Part shown: positions 53,716-63,131 of the stretch, piece by piece
Numbering within the stretch: the stretch's first letter is position 1
Layout of the letters: each line of letters begins with the position of its first letter
Program-made: the position numbers and the translations under genes
Assembly: GCF_009363535.1 (NCBI RefSeq)
Contig: NZ_CP045369.1
Span: 3,979,001 to 4,043,000 of the forward strand
Source of the DNA: Microbulbifer sp. THAF38
GTDB taxonomy: Bacteria > Pseudomonadota > Gammaproteobacteria > Pseudomonadales > Cellvibrionaceae
DNA: 64,000 bases
Direction of reading: 5' to 3'
Notes under the pieces: model-generated
The model's database searches: none
What the model saw: only the letters and a program-made list of their open reading frames with translations
Told to the model about the DNA's origin: nothing

Positions 53716-55470
53716 ATGACAAATCACTCACCGACCGCCCGCCGCATCGCTAAGACCATCCTGAATGGTTTTGATGCGTATTTCGCAGACTACCAGAACA
53801 TCACTCTAGGCGCCAAGGCACGCTTTGAGACCGCCTCCTGGCAGGCCGTTCATGATGCCAACAAGGAGCGTATTGACCTATACAAGACCAAGGTCAACCA
53901 GGTGCTCAAACTGGTGCATTCGGTGACCAGTAAAGACACCAGCCAGCTGGAACTTTGGAGAGATGCCCGCGCCACCTACGCGCAGTTGATCGCCAATCAC
54001 AGTAATTACGAGATCGCAGAAACCTTCTTTAACTCTGTGTTCTGCAGCCAGTTCCATCACGCGGATATTCACGACAGAAATATTTTCGTCAAGCCCTCAC
54101 GCGCTCCAGACGACAAACCGCTGCGAGATTACAGCATTTATATCAGCTACAGCGGGCGTGATGGACTCGAATACATGATCGAGGACATCCTTAAAGACTT
54201 CAGTTTTTCCGCACCCTGGGAAAACATGCAGCGGGATATAGAAAATATTTGCGCGGCCCTGCGCGAGGCACCGCTGGCCAACCTGGAGAATGAGAAACAA
54301 CTGCGTGTGGATATGCTGGAGTCAGTTTTCTACCGCAATAAGGCCGCCTATCTGGTTGGGCGTATGATTTTCAATGGCGAAGTGGTGCCGATTATTCTGC
54401 CCTGCTTGAATAACGGTCGCGGCGGCATTTTTGTAGATACCTTGCTGCACAGCAACGACTCCGCCAGTATCATCTTCAGTTTCACCCGCTCCTATTTTAT
54501 GGTGGATGCGCCTATCCCCTCGCGCTTTGTGCGCTTCCTCTCCACTATTATGCCGCTTAAGGAAAAGTCAGAACTGTACAATTCCATCGGCTTCCACAAG
54601 CATGGCAAGACGGAATTCTATCGCCATGTCCTGGCGCATATGAAGGTAAGCAGCGACCAATTTGTGATCGCCCCCGGTATCAAAGGCATGGTGATGAGTG
54701 TATTTACCCTGCCCTCCTACCCGGTTGTTTTCAAAGTCATCAAGGACCGCTTCGACCGCCCCAAAACCGTCACGGAAGAAATTGTGCGGGATAAATACAA
54801 ATTTGTATCCCGCTCCGACCGGGTTGGGCGCATGGCCGATACCCAGGAGTACACCAACTTCATCTTCTATCGCAATCGCTTTAGCGAGGAGTTGCTGCGT
54901 GAACTGCAGGAAGTCGCGCCCTCCAAACTGGTTATTAATGAAAAATGGGTGATCATCAAGCACCTCTATGTTGAGCGGCGTATGGAACCCCTTAACCTCT
55001 ATCTGCAAAGCGCCAGCGAGGAGGAAACCCGCGAGGCCATGGAGGAGTATGGCAACGCCATCAAACAATTGGCGGCAGCCAATATCTTCCCCGGCGATAT
55101 GCTCCTCAAGAATTTTGGTGTGACCCGTCACGGCCGTGTGGTTTTCTACGATTACGACGAACTTTGCCCCCTGACCGAATGCAACTTCCGCAAGATTCCC
55201 GAGGCGCAAACCCCCGAGCAGGAGCTGGCGGATAAACCCTGGTACACCGTGGATGAGGCGGATGTTTTCCCAGAAGAATTTCGCCTGTTCTTCTCTGGCA
55301 ACCCCATCGCGCGTGCCGCTTTTGAGAGGCTACACAGCGATCTCTACGACTATCGTTATTGGAGACGTCTGCAAGATCGAATCTGCGCCGGACACGTGGA
55401 AAGTGCCTTCCCCTACCGGCGCAAATGGCGCTTTCACCGCCGCGCCCCGGCCATCGCACGGAACAAATAA
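53716..55470 (+). CDS. aceK: Isocitrate dehydrogenase kinase/phosphatase AceK
   Basis: A 584-residue bifunctional enzyme that phosphorylates isocitrate dehydrogenase, diverting carbon into the glyoxylate shunt, and also dephosphorylates it. AceK family stretches are present throughout, including YAQLIANHSNYEIAETFFNSV, the regulatory-domain ending, and the kinase part with GIKGMVMSVFTLPSYPVVFKVIKD, and FPGDMLLKNFGVTRHGRVVFYDYDE for the catalytic and metal loops. Length is normal. The ATG is close to a conserved start. It is not next to aceA or aceB. Confidence 0.96.
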   Translation: MTNHSPTARRIAKTILNGFDAYFADYQNITLGAKARFETASWQAVHDANKERIDLYKTKVNQVLKLVHSVTSKDTSQLELWRDARATYAQLIANHSNYEIAETFFNSVFCSQFHHADIHDRNIFVKPSRAPDDKPLRDYSIYISYSGRDGLEYMIEDILKDFSFSAPWENMQRDIENICAALREAPLANLENEKQLRVDMLESVFYRNKAAYLVGRMIFNGEVVPIILPCLNNGRGGIFVDTLLHSNDSASIIFSFTRSYFMVDAPIPSRFVRFLSTIMPLKEKSELYNSIGFHKHGKTEFYRHVLAHMKVSSDQFVIAPGIKGMVMSVFTLPSYPVVFKVIKDRFDRPKTVTEEIVRDKYKFVSRSDRVGRMADTQEYTNFIFYRNRFSEELLRELQEVAPSKLVINEKWVIIKHLYVERRMEPLNLYLQSASEEETREAMEEYGNAIKQLAAANIFPGDMLLKNFGVTRHGRVVFYDYDELCPLTECNFRKIPEAQTPEQELADKPWYTVDEADVFPEEFRLFFSGNPIARAAFERLHSDLYDYRYWRRLQDRICAGHVESAFPYRRKWRFHRRAPAIARNK

Positions 55471-55526
55471 GCGCGCAAACTATGGCTATATTGGTAGGAG
55501 GCCCCCACAATTCGAACAGGTGAACA

Positions 55527-56030
55527 GTGCGCATATTTGCATGGGCCGCAACCCTCGCGGCCCTGGCTCTATTAACGGCCAGCGGCTGCGGTTATCTGCC
55601 CAGCGAAATGACCATCCCCGGCAAGGAAAAGGCACCGCCTCCTCACGCCCGTATCACCGGAAAGCCTCAAGTCGTTAGCTGTGCAACCCCTGCGCAAGGA
55701 TTTCGCCAGATTCCTTTCGACAGCCTGTATACCTTTACCGGCAGTGAGCGTCAGCCATTTCAAGAAAAAACCAGCGTGCCAATGCAATACGATGTACTGG
55801 CTTATGTGTGGGGCAGCGAACGTTGTGCGCCGAGCGCCTTTTGCAGAAGAGGGAATTACTACTACTTAATCGGACGCGGACCCGGTAATGACTTCCAAAC
55901 CTGGGTCGTTACCCCGCAGTATCCGCGTATGATTATTCAATCTCCCTGCGCCGAGCAATTGCGCATAGGGCAGCGCTACCGCTTCTCATTCAGCCGCGGC
56001 AAATTGGTGGGCTTCAGCCCAGTGAGATAG
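55527..56030 (+). CDS. Lipoprotein of unknown function
   Basis: A 167-residue predicted lipoprotein. The GTG start lies behind AGGTG. The lipobox TASGC puts the lipidated Cys at 21. The mature part has four Cys (VVSCATP, ERCAPSAFC, SPCAEQ) and a RIGQRYRFSFSRGKL-like C-terminal strand set. No family is recognised. It follows aceK by 56 bases on the same strand. Confidence 0.7.
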   Translation: MRIFAWAATLAALALLTASGCGYLPSEMTIPGKEKAPPPHARITGKPQVVSCATPAQGFRQIPFDSLYTFTGSERQPFQEKTSVPMQYDVLAYVWGSERCAPSAFCRRGNYYYLIGRGPGNDFQTWVVTPQYPRMIIQSPCAEQLRIGQRYRFSFSRGKLVGFSPVR

Positions 56031-56119
56031 CGACTCGGCCAGCCGCAAATGAGCCATCGTGAGATACCAATCAGGAATACCTTGCCTTAGCGTTCTAATT
56101 TATTAGTCTCCATACTGGA

Positions 56120-58171
56120 TTAATCTTCCTGACCGAGGCGTTTCAGGTAACCGTAAATAGCATCCTGGGCGCGACAACTTTTTCCCTCTCGATTGGCCAG
56201 GCGTGTATTACTCTGCGTGGCATCCAAAATTCTCGCTTTCTGATTATCGCTCCACTGCAAATCCAAAATATGCCTGATGGTCTTGCGATGCTCCGGGTTG
56301 GATACCGGAAAAGTGACCTCCACCCGCTGGTCCAAATTGCGCTTCATCAGATCAGCAGAGGACATCCACATAATCTCCTCGCCACCATTATGGAAAATGT
56401 ACACGCGCGCGTGTTCCAGGTATTTATCGACCAGGCTGATGGCTTGGATATTGTCAGACAATCCGGGAGTTTCACAGATTAGCGAACACATACCGCGAAT
56501 CAGCAATTTTATTTTTACCCCAGCTGCACTGGCCCTATAGAGTTGCTCAATCACCTGGCTGTCGACCAGGTTATTGCATTTAAAAAACAGCCCAGCCTCA
56601 CGCCCTTCCTTGGCCGCTTCTATCTCCCGCTCGATGGCTTCTTCTAAGGAATTGCGCAGATTAAATGGTGAAACAATGATATTTCTATAAACAGGCCGCT
56701 TATCCGGGGAGCGCATAAATTCAAATACATTGTATATTTCACGGCCAACCGACTGGTTATTGGTCAGCAAGCTAAAATCACAATAAATACGTGCGGTGTT
56801 TTCATTGAAATTACCAGTGCCCAAATGAGTATAAAAACGGTTTTTGCCTTCCTCCCGACGCACCACAGAAATTAATTTGGCATGTACTTTCAGCCCTGGT
56901 ATTCCGTAGACCACCTGAACACCGGCTTCTCTCAATTCATGAGACCAGTGGATATTGGCCATTTCATCGAAGCTCGCCCTCAGCTCCACTACGGCAATCA
57001 CTTTTTTATTGTTTCTCACCGCATTGATTAGTGCGGCCACCACCCGTGAATTTTTTGCCACCCGGTAGAGGCTGATTCGAATTTCCCTGACCTTGGGGTC
57101 TATGGCTGCCGACGCGAGGAAATTGGTGATCGCACGAAAGTCGTGGTAGGGGTAATAGAAAAGCTGATCACCTAGCCTCAATTGTGCAAAAATACTCTCG
57201 TTGACCGGTAGGGTAGGCAATGGTGCCATGCGCTTGTAGCGATGACTACGCGAGTCACTGGCAAAGCCCATCAGGTCTTTGGAATTGTGATACCGCCCAC
57301 CTGGGGTGTAGCTGTCATAGCGGCCCATTTTTAACTTTTTCTTCACCAGCCCCAACAGTGCTTTGGGCATTTCGGCATCATAGGCCAGGCGCACCGGGTC
57401 TGCATATTTTCTTTGTTTTAATGATCGCTCAACGCGGTCAACAAGATTCTGGGTAACCTCCTCACTGACTTCCAATTCTGCATCGCGGCTGATCTTAAAC
57501 ATATAAGCCTGGGCGGAGAGAATCGGCAGCACATGACGAAACACATCCATCAGGCAAGCGCGAATGATATTATCCAGAACAATATAAACTTTCTCCCGCT
57601 TACCCTTGCGCGCTGGAATTTCCACAAAACGCGAGAGGGTATCCGTTGGAATTTCCATAGCGGCATAGCGCCGCAGGTTACCTTTTAATGCAAGGGTAAT
57701 TGCAAAATAAATGTTCTTTTCGTTGAGCAACGGCATGGTATTGCGCTCATCGATAAAGAAAGGCTCCAACTCTGGCAGCACCTCGCGATGAAAGTACTCT
57801 TCGACAAAAGCCCGCTGCTGCTCATTCAGGTGGGTTTCCCGGACAATGTGGATATTGTGCTTGCCAAGGACCGAGAGCACTTCGGCATAGGCTTTAGAGT
57901 AGCGCCTTTGCAGCTGCAATACCCGGCTATTAATTTGACCCAGCAGTTCAGAGAAGTGCTGTTTCTGTTCTTCACCAATAGTAAATGCCGTGAGTCTACG
58001 TACATCGGCCACTCGCACCCGAAAAAATTCATCCAGGTTATTGGAGAAAATACCCAGAAAGTGTACCCGTTCGATAATGGGTACACTCTCATCTTCCACC
58101 TCCTGCAAGACCCGTTCGTTAAAAGACAACCAGCTCAGTTCTTTGGGGAAGAGGGGGATATCACTCGGCAT
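56120..58171 (-). CDS. ppk1: Polyphosphate kinase 1
   Basis: A 683-residue enzyme that polymerises the gamma phosphate of ATP into polyphosphate at the membrane. N-terminal ELSWLSFNERVLQEVED and FLGIFSNNLDEFFRVRVADV are family hallmarks. The catalytic His is in GLKVHAKL (about residue 430), with HLGTGNFNENTARIYCDFSLLT following; the second catalytic HKD-like region is RGMCSLICETPGLSDNI onward. It is divergent from ppx. On its upstream side a CTGTCAT at 58256-58262 (minus strand) could be half of a Pho box. Confidence 0.95.
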   Translation of the reverse strand: MPSDIPLFPKELSWLSFNERVLQEVEDESVPIIERVHFLGIFSNNLDEFFRVRVADVRRLTAFTIGEEQKQHFSELLGQINSRVLQLQRRYSKAYAEVLSVLGKHNIHIVRETHLNEQQRAFVEEYFHREVLPELEPFFIDERNTMPLLNEKNIYFAITLALKGNLRRYAAMEIPTDTLSRFVEIPARKGKREKVYIVLDNIIRACLMDVFRHVLPILSAQAYMFKISRDAELEVSEEVTQNLVDRVERSLKQRKYADPVRLAYDAEMPKALLGLVKKKLKMGRYDSYTPGGRYHNSKDLMGFASDSRSHRYKRMAPLPTLPVNESIFAQLRLGDQLFYYPYHDFRAITNFLASAAIDPKVREIRISLYRVAKNSRVVAALINAVRNNKKVIAVVELRASFDEMANIHWSHELREAGVQVVYGIPGLKVHAKLISVVRREEGKNRFYTHLGTGNFNENTARIYCDFSLLTNNQSVGREIYNVFEFMRSPDKRPVYRNIIVSPFNLRNSLEEAIEREIEAAKEGREAGLFFKCNNLVDSQVIEQLYRASAAGVKIKLLIRGMCSLICETPGLSDNIQAISLVDKYLEHARVYIFHNGGEEIMWMSSADLMKRNLDQRVEVTFPVSNPEHRKTIRHILDLQWSDNQKARILDATQSNTRLANREGKSCRAQDAIYGYLKRLGQED

Positions 58172-58255
58172 CGGAAAACCATTTCACATAATTACCAGTT
58201 CAAACATCATAACAAGATCGACCGGGATAAAATCCCACAAAAAGACGAAATCTCT

Positions 58256-58273
58256 ATGACAGGGGTATACTTA
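58256..58273 (-). promoter_or_regulatory. Possible half Pho box upstream of ppk1
   Basis: On the minus strand, a perfect CTGTCAT half-site occupies 58256-58262, about 85 bases upstream of the ppk1 ATG. The following seven-base copy (ATTTCGT) matches the consensus poorly, so this is weak. Confidence 0.25.
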
Positions 58274-58407
58274 GCGCAAGCCGAGCTCTCTCAAAACAAA
58301 CTCGTGCAGCTCTCCTTACCCACAGGGTACTTCGCACTAACCAAAATTATTTGGTGATTTTGCAAGTGCAGGAGCGGTTTGCTCTTTAAATTTAAGCAGG
58401 TGCCAGG

Positions 58408-59886
58408 ATGCCAACACAAACACCGATTGAACGCTATGCCGCGCTCGACCTCGGCTCCAACAGCTTCCACCTGTTACTGGCAGAATTCCGTGGGCAGCGA
58501 ATGGTGCGCCTGCATACAGACCGCGCGATGGTGCGCCTGGCGGAGGGGTTGAACGCCCATCACCACCTGGACCCGGCAGTGTCTGAGCGCGCCCTGGCCG
58601 CCCTTACCCGCTTCCAGCCGGTACTACAAAAACTGCCGGCCGATCATATTCGCGTCGTCGGCACCAATACCCTCCGTGCCGCCGCGGCCAATGCCGATGG
58701 CTTTCTCGAAGAGGCCGAGTCAATTCTCGGCGTGCCCGTGGAAATTATTAGCGGCATTGAGGAGGCGCGACTAATTTACAGTGGAGTAATGGCCGCTGCC
58801 GACGGTCCACCGCGGCTTCGCTGCATCATCGATATCGGCGGAGGCTCCACCGAACTGGTGCGCGGCAGCGAAGCCCCTCAACAATTGCAAAGCCTGGACA
58901 TGGGCTGTGTTTCCTACAGCCGACGTTTTTTTGCCGATGGCTTAATCAGCGAAAACACCGTCAACCATTTTAAGCGCGCACAGCGCGCCGCCCGTGCCGA
59001 GCTGCAGGAACTGCAGCACATCGCAGCCGAAGCGGAAGTAATCGGTTGCTCGGGCAGTGTGAAAGCGGTTTCCCGAGTGCTCAATGGAGGGGAAGTAGCG
59101 GATATCCTGCGAGAGGATATCAACCGGCTCGCGGAAGAAGTCTCCCAGGTGGAGCATATCGCCGAACTGGACCTGCCCAATCTCGATGAGGAGCGACGCC
59201 CTGTATTCGCCGCTGGCCTAGCAATCCTGCATGCCATCTTCTGTGAGCTGGATATCCAACGTATGGAAGTTTCCCCTTATGCCATCCGCGAGGGCATAGT
59301 GCACGACCTGGCGGGGCGGCTGCACGGTGGCGATCGCCGCGCCAGCACAGTGGACGCCGTGGTACAGCGCTGGCAGATCGATCAAAACCAGGTGCGCCGC
59401 GTCAACGACACCGCACTTAAACTGCTCCAGCAACTCCGCCCCGAATTTCCACTCGAGGGCAGGCAGCAGCTGCGCTGGGCCATCCAGTTACACGAAGTGG
59501 GACTGGCGCTGACCCACAGCAGCTTCCGAAAACTCGGTGCCTATATGATCAAGCACGCGGATATGGCCGGATTTTCCAATGGTGAGCAGGAACACCTGGC
59601 CTATCTGGTGCGCAACCAGCGCGGCACCATCAAGCCTCCTAAAGAGCACTATGGTTTCCACCCGAGTCCGGATTTACTGCTGTGCCTGCGCCTGGCCTGC
59701 ATTATTCACCGCGACCGCACGGAACGCACTCTGCAGGGTGTTAACCTGGCAGACCAGGGAGACGCCTTCCGCCTGCAGATAGCGCGGGACTGGCTCGACA
59801 AGAGCCCCGCCATTGAAGAGCTGCTCTACCAGGAGGAGCAGCACTGGCAATCGCAGAATCGTCCGCTGCGCCTGCTGGCAGTTTAA
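58408..59886 (+). CDS. ppx: Exopolyphosphatase (Ppx/GppA family)
   Basis: A 492-residue enzyme that removes phosphate from polyphosphate ends; relatives also hydrolyse pppGpp. The two-domain ASKHA core starts YAALDLGSNSFHLLLAEF and continues VVGTNTLRAA, SGIEEARLIYSGV and DIGGGSTELVRG. The C-terminal HD-like domain is present (AIQLHEVGLAL, HADMAGFSNGEQEHLAYLVRNQ). Length fits the long Ppx form. It is divergent from ppk1 with 236 bases between them, so turnover of polyphosphate can be regulated from one intergenic region. Confidence 0.93.
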   Translation: MPTQTPIERYAALDLGSNSFHLLLAEFRGQRMVRLHTDRAMVRLAEGLNAHHHLDPAVSERALAALTRFQPVLQKLPADHIRVVGTNTLRAAAANADGFLEEAESILGVPVEIISGIEEARLIYSGVMAAADGPPRLRCIIDIGGGSTELVRGSEAPQQLQSLDMGCVSYSRRFFADGLISENTVNHFKRAQRAARAELQELQHIAAEAEVIGCSGSVKAVSRVLNGGEVADILREDINRLAEEVSQVEHIAELDLPNLDEERRPVFAAGLAILHAIFCELDIQRMEVSPYAIREGIVHDLAGRLHGGDRRASTVDAVVQRWQIDQNQVRRVNDTALKLLQQLRPEFPLEGRQQLRWAIQLHEVGLALTHSSFRKLGAYMIKHADMAGFSNGEQEHLAYLVRNQRGTIKPPKEHYGFHPSPDLLLCLRLACIIHRDRTERTLQGVNLADQGDAFRLQIARDWLDKSPAIEELLYQEEQHWQSQNRPLRLLAV

Positions 59887-59956
59887 TCTCTTCAGCCAAT
59901 TCAAGGACCCGATTTAGAGCGGGCCCGCAGCCATTTGCAACCTACAATCAGTACCT

Positions 59957-61423
59957 ATGAAGCTCAGCGAAGTTACCCTCAGCCACCACTACGCCGATAT
60001 GGGCGATGTTTTTGGCCGCCGTATCGCCCCCACGCCTTTCAAGCACCCACAGCTAATCGATATCAACCCTGCGGTGCTTCAGCTGCTCGGAATCGATGCT
60101 TCAGAGGCGACCAATCCCGACTGGGCCCAACTGGGCTGTGGTGCCAAGCTGTTTCAAGGCAGCCGCCCCTTCGCCATGAAGTACACAGGCCATCAGTTTG
60201 GCGTCTACAACCCGGATCTGGGTGACGGTCGCGCGCTGCTGCTGGGGGAGATAGAGCACCAGGGCAAAGAATGGGAATTGCACCTGAAAGGCGCCGGCCA
60301 AACCCCCTACTCCCGCTTTGGCGACGGCCGCGCGGTGTTGCGCTCCACCATTCGGGAATATCTCGCCGGCGAGGCCTTGAGTGGCCTGGGCATTCGCTCT
60401 ACCCGCGCGTTGAGTATCGTCGGCAGCGACGAATCAGTGACCCGCGAGCAAATTGAAAGAGGCGCCATGCTGATCCGCGTGGCCGAGAGCCATGTGCGCT
60501 TCGGCCACTTCGAATATCTGTTTTACACCAAGCAACTGCAGGCCCAGCAACAGCTTATCGGTGAGATTTGCCGGCGTTTTGTTCCCGATACCCAAGGGCT
60601 CAATGTCGGCGAGCAGGCCGAAGCCATGCTGCGCTTTACCACCAAACGCAGTGCCGAGCTGGTGGCCGGCTGGCAGGCGGTGGGTTTCGCCCACGGCGTG
60701 CTGAATACCGACAACATGTCGATCATCGGCGACACCTTTGACTACGGCCCCTACGCCTTTCTCGATGACTACGATCCCACCTTTATCTGCAATCATTCGG
60801 ACCATACCGGTCGCTACGCCTTCGAGCAGCAGCCCGGCGTGGTGCTCTGGAACCTGAATGCCCTGGCCCATGCTCTCTCCGGCTTTGTCAGCGTGGAGGC
60901 GCTGCGCGACTGCCTGGAGCAGTTCCAACCCCTGGTGACCGATGCCTATGCTGAGAGAATGCGCGCCAAGTTGGGGCTTACCACCGAGGAGGATGGCGAT
61001 CAGGCGCTGTGCGCCGATCTACTGCAGCTGTTACAACAGGGGGAAGCGGACTACACCCGCTTCTTCCGCGCCCTGTCCCACTACCGCGGCGAGCGCCCCG
61101 CCCAAGGACTTCAGGAATGTCTCGCCGAAGCCCAGCACAGTGCTCTCGAGCAGTGGCTGGAGCACTACGACCGACGCCTGGCGCGCGAGCACAGTGATTC
61201 CTGCGCCCGCAACCGAGCCATGCTGGCGGCAAACCCTAAATACCTGTTGCGTAACTATTTGGCGCAGAAGGTTATCGAGGCTGCCGAAGGTGGGGATTAC
61301 CAGCCCTTGCGTACCCTGCGCCAGCTACTGCAGAACCCATTTGACGAGCACCCTCAACACGAAGTCTGGGCCAGCGCCCCACCGGAATCCGGCAAGCGTA
61401 TCCCGTTGAGCTGTAGCTCCTAA
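59957..61423 (+). CDS. selO: Protein adenylyltransferase SelO (YdiU)
   Basis: A 488-residue pseudokinase-fold AMPylator. GDGRALLLGE is the ATP-binding loop; KGAGQTPYSRFGDGRAVLRS and NTDNMSIIGDTFDYGPYAFLDDYDP carry the catalytic residues. The C-terminus ends in SCSS, where the Cys replaces the selenocysteine of eukaryotic SelO. Length matches E. coli YdiU. Its stop codon overlaps the stop of the convergent truncated RepA gene by three bases, marking the border with an integrated element. Confidence 0.95.
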   Translation: MKLSEVTLSHHYADMGDVFGRRIAPTPFKHPQLIDINPAVLQLLGIDASEATNPDWAQLGCGAKLFQGSRPFAMKYTGHQFGVYNPDLGDGRALLLGEIEHQGKEWELHLKGAGQTPYSRFGDGRAVLRSTIREYLAGEALSGLGIRSTRALSIVGSDESVTREQIERGAMLIRVAESHVRFGHFEYLFYTKQLQAQQQLIGEICRRFVPDTQGLNVGEQAEAMLRFTTKRSAELVAGWQAVGFAHGVLNTDNMSIIGDTFDYGPYAFLDDYDPTFICNHSDHTGRYAFEQQPGVVLWNLNALAHALSGFVSVEALRDCLEQFQPLVTDAYAERMRAKLGLTTEEDGDQALCADLLQLLQQGEADYTRFFRALSHYRGERPAQGLQECLAEAQHSALEQWLEHYDRRLAREHSDSCARNRAMLAANPKYLLRNYLAQKVIEAAEGGDYQPLRTLRQLLQNPFDEHPQHEVWASAPPESGKRIPLSCSS

Positions 61424-61731
61424 AGTGACCTGAAAAAATCATGGGTCGCAATTAACATACGGCGAAAAACTTCGCGGCCCTGGTTTATCCCTTCAACCAC
61501 CTGACCAGTGCAATACGTCAGCACATCTTTGCCGTGCATGGTTGCGCGGCCATCAGCGCTTGGCGTTACCTCGATCCAGTTTTCCCCGTTCTTATAAACC
61601 CATTTTCGGGTATCCCGGCGTTTGGATAGGGAAAAGATAGGGTGCTCCATGGTCAGCATGTCACCCTTGGGCGCCACGTCGAGAATATCGGCGATAAATA
61701 GCTCTAATTGGTTTTTGTCGTTGTTAGCCAT
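61420..61731 (-). pseudogene. Truncated plasmid replication initiator RepA (RPA family)
   Basis: A 103-codon frame matching the N-terminus of plasmid RepA/RPA proteins: LELFIADILDVAPKGD, MEHPIFSLSKR, the AT-rich KDVLTYCTGQVVEGIN helix. The family is about 280-300 residues; here it stops after ATHDFFRSL, where homologues continue with the DNA-binding core. The stop lies on the selO stop codon. The ATG at 61731 follows GAGGG. It cannot encode a working initiator, but it shows that a plasmid or similar element integrated here. Confidence 0.83.
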
Positions 61732-61745
61732 GCTTTACCCTCGAT

Positions 61746-61991
61746 TTATTCGCCAATTAATCCGCCGATTAGCTTTATTAAATTGCTTTTTCCGCGCTGC
61801 TCACTGCTCAAGTACTTTGCCAGGGGTATTTGCTCACGGTGAATCTCACCACTAGCTCTATAGTCTGCATAGAATCTTTCTACGATTACAAATAGCTCAC
61901 AAGGCTTCTCTGTGTCCCTTGCTAGGTAACACCACCACTCGTCACCATGGTCTTTTGAGTGGTAGAAAAATTCTTTTTTTTGTATTGCCAT
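61746..61991 (-). CDS. Small hypothetical protein of the element
   Basis: An 81-residue protein (MAIQKKEFFYHSKDHGDEWW...) with several Trp, charged residues and a basic C-terminus. No family is recognised. It is 14 bases before the truncated repA on the same strand and 25 bases after the membrane protein gene, so all belong to one leftward transcript. Confidence 0.6.
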   Translation of the reverse strand: MAIQKKEFFYHSKDHGDEWWCYLARDTEKPCELFVIVERFYADYRASGEIHREQIPLAKYLSSEQRGKSNLIKLIGGLIGE

Positions 61992-62016
61992 TTTGCAAGT
62001 CCTTAACAGCCTCCAC

Positions 62017-62400
62017 CTATTGTGGAACCAAGCCTAAAATCGCAGTGACAAGTCCGACAAGGATTACCGTTGGAATCAGGAAAGCTAGCAACATTACAAC
62101 GAAAAACCCAAAGTCATTATCTAATTTATATTTTTTTAGGTGCCCTGCTACCAATGTGTTAAAGCCATTCATCCCTGAAAAATATATAAACAGAATAGAT
62201 ATCCCAGCTGCAGCCCCTAAGACAACCTGACCTATATTATTCGTTGCTTTGATGGCAGCAGTAATCAATACACAAGTAAGAGTGACCCACTCAATCCAGC
62301 GGAACCAGTTAGGTATATATCCATTCCTTAGCCACTTATCAGTTAGAGTCTCTCCCTTTTCATACCAGCCATCATTCTTTTGTTTTGTGTCTTCGGTCAT
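62017..62400 (-). CDS. Small membrane protein of unknown function
   Basis: A 127-residue protein with a charged N-terminus of about 35 residues and three hydrophobic segments (WVTLTCVLITAAI, VVLGAAAGISILFIYFSG, FFVVMLLAFLIPTVILVGLVTAI). The ATG follows AGAGGA at seven bases, 12 bases after the HicB-like stop, so the gene pair is likely co-transcribed. No family is recognised. Confidence 0.7.
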   Translation of the reverse strand: MTEDTKQKNDGWYEKGETLTDKWLRNGYIPNWFRWIEWVTLTCVLITAAIKATNNIGQVVLGAAAGISILFIYFSGMNGFNTLVAGHLKKYKLDNDFGFFVVMLLAFLIPTVILVGLVTAILGLVPQ

Positions 62401-62412
62401 ATCCTGATCCTC

Positions 62413-62856
62413 TCAGCCTTTATTGAATTCCTTATCCGCTACAACCACCCCCAAACGCTTACCCAACAACCTAAGAGCGTACTCGATGCGCTCCAACTTT
62501 GAGCTATGTGTCAAGTCCAGCATCCGATCCACTTGTGCCTGGCTACATCCCAGCAAGCGGGCTAGGTCCGCTTTCCGCATACCCCGCCCTTGCATAGCAT
62601 TCCACAAGGCGACCTTTGCAGCGACCAAAGCCGGTAAATGAATTACGGGCTGGCCGGGTTCCGGCTCTGACGGCACCGGGATCGGTCGGCGGTTGTCGAT
62701 ATAGAGAGATAACGACCTAATTAATCCATCTCTCGCCTGCTCCAGAGCCTCCTCGTCTGTATCGCCTGAGCTGTTCAGCTCCGGCACATCCGGGCAAACC
62801 ACCCAAACCCCTGCATGACTCTTGGCTTGGGTTACCACTACCGGGAAATCGTACAT
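62413..62856 (-). CDS. HicB-like antitoxin with C-terminal helix-turn-helix
   Basis: A 147-residue protein. Residues 1-60 form the HicB partial-RNase-H fold (YDFPVVVTQAKSHAGVWVVCPDVPELNSSGDT) and residues about 95-140 an XRE-type helix-turn-helix (KADLARLLGCSQAQVDRMLD). HicB proteins neutralise HicA mRNA interferases and repress their operon. No HicA is visible upstream (62857-63131 has no frame), so this is an orphan. A 12-bp inverted repeat upstream is a good candidate for its operator. Confidence 0.8.
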   Translation of the reverse strand: MYDFPVVVTQAKSHAGVWVVCPDVPELNSSGDTDEEALEQARDGLIRSLSLYIDNRRPIPVPSEPEPGQPVIHLPALVAAKVALWNAMQGRGMRKADLARLLGCSQAQVDRMLDLTHSSKLERIEYALRLLGKRLGVVVADKEFNKG

Positions 62857-62897
62857 TCTCCAGATGCCCCCTTGTGTTTGTTTATTGGAGCAAGAGT

Positions 62898-62932
62898 AAA
62901 CTTTTTATGGTTATTTGCAACATAAAAGGTTT
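62898..62932. promoter_or_regulatory. Inverted repeat, candidate HicB operator
   Basis: AAACTTTTTATG (62898-62909) and CATAAAAGGTTT (62921-62932) are inverted copies with one mismatch and an 11-base spacer, 42 bases upstream of the hicB-like ATG. It has the size and symmetry of a HicB binding site. Confidence 0.55.
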
Positions 62933-63131
62933 ATTTTCTATAAGAATCTTCACTCAAATATCAGTGGCAGTTGAGCAAGATGCTTAGATAGAGTGAGGGC
63001 AAAAGCGTAGAGAAAGAGCTTTTGAAAACTACTCATGCAAAGCAGCGTTGTAAAAGCTCATATCAGGAAAACCGCGCAGGGTCTGAAGTAGGCGACGGAT
63101 GAGGAGGGGGGATATCACTCCCCCTCACATA

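Noticed and set aside
54568..55209. 213-codon open frame on the minus strand
   Set aside because: It is antisense to the conserved catalytic part of aceK, and its composition follows from that gene.
62857..63131. A hicA toxin gene upstream of the HicB-like gene
   Set aside because: No open frame of sufficient length exists here on the minus strand, so the HicB-like protein is called an orphan.
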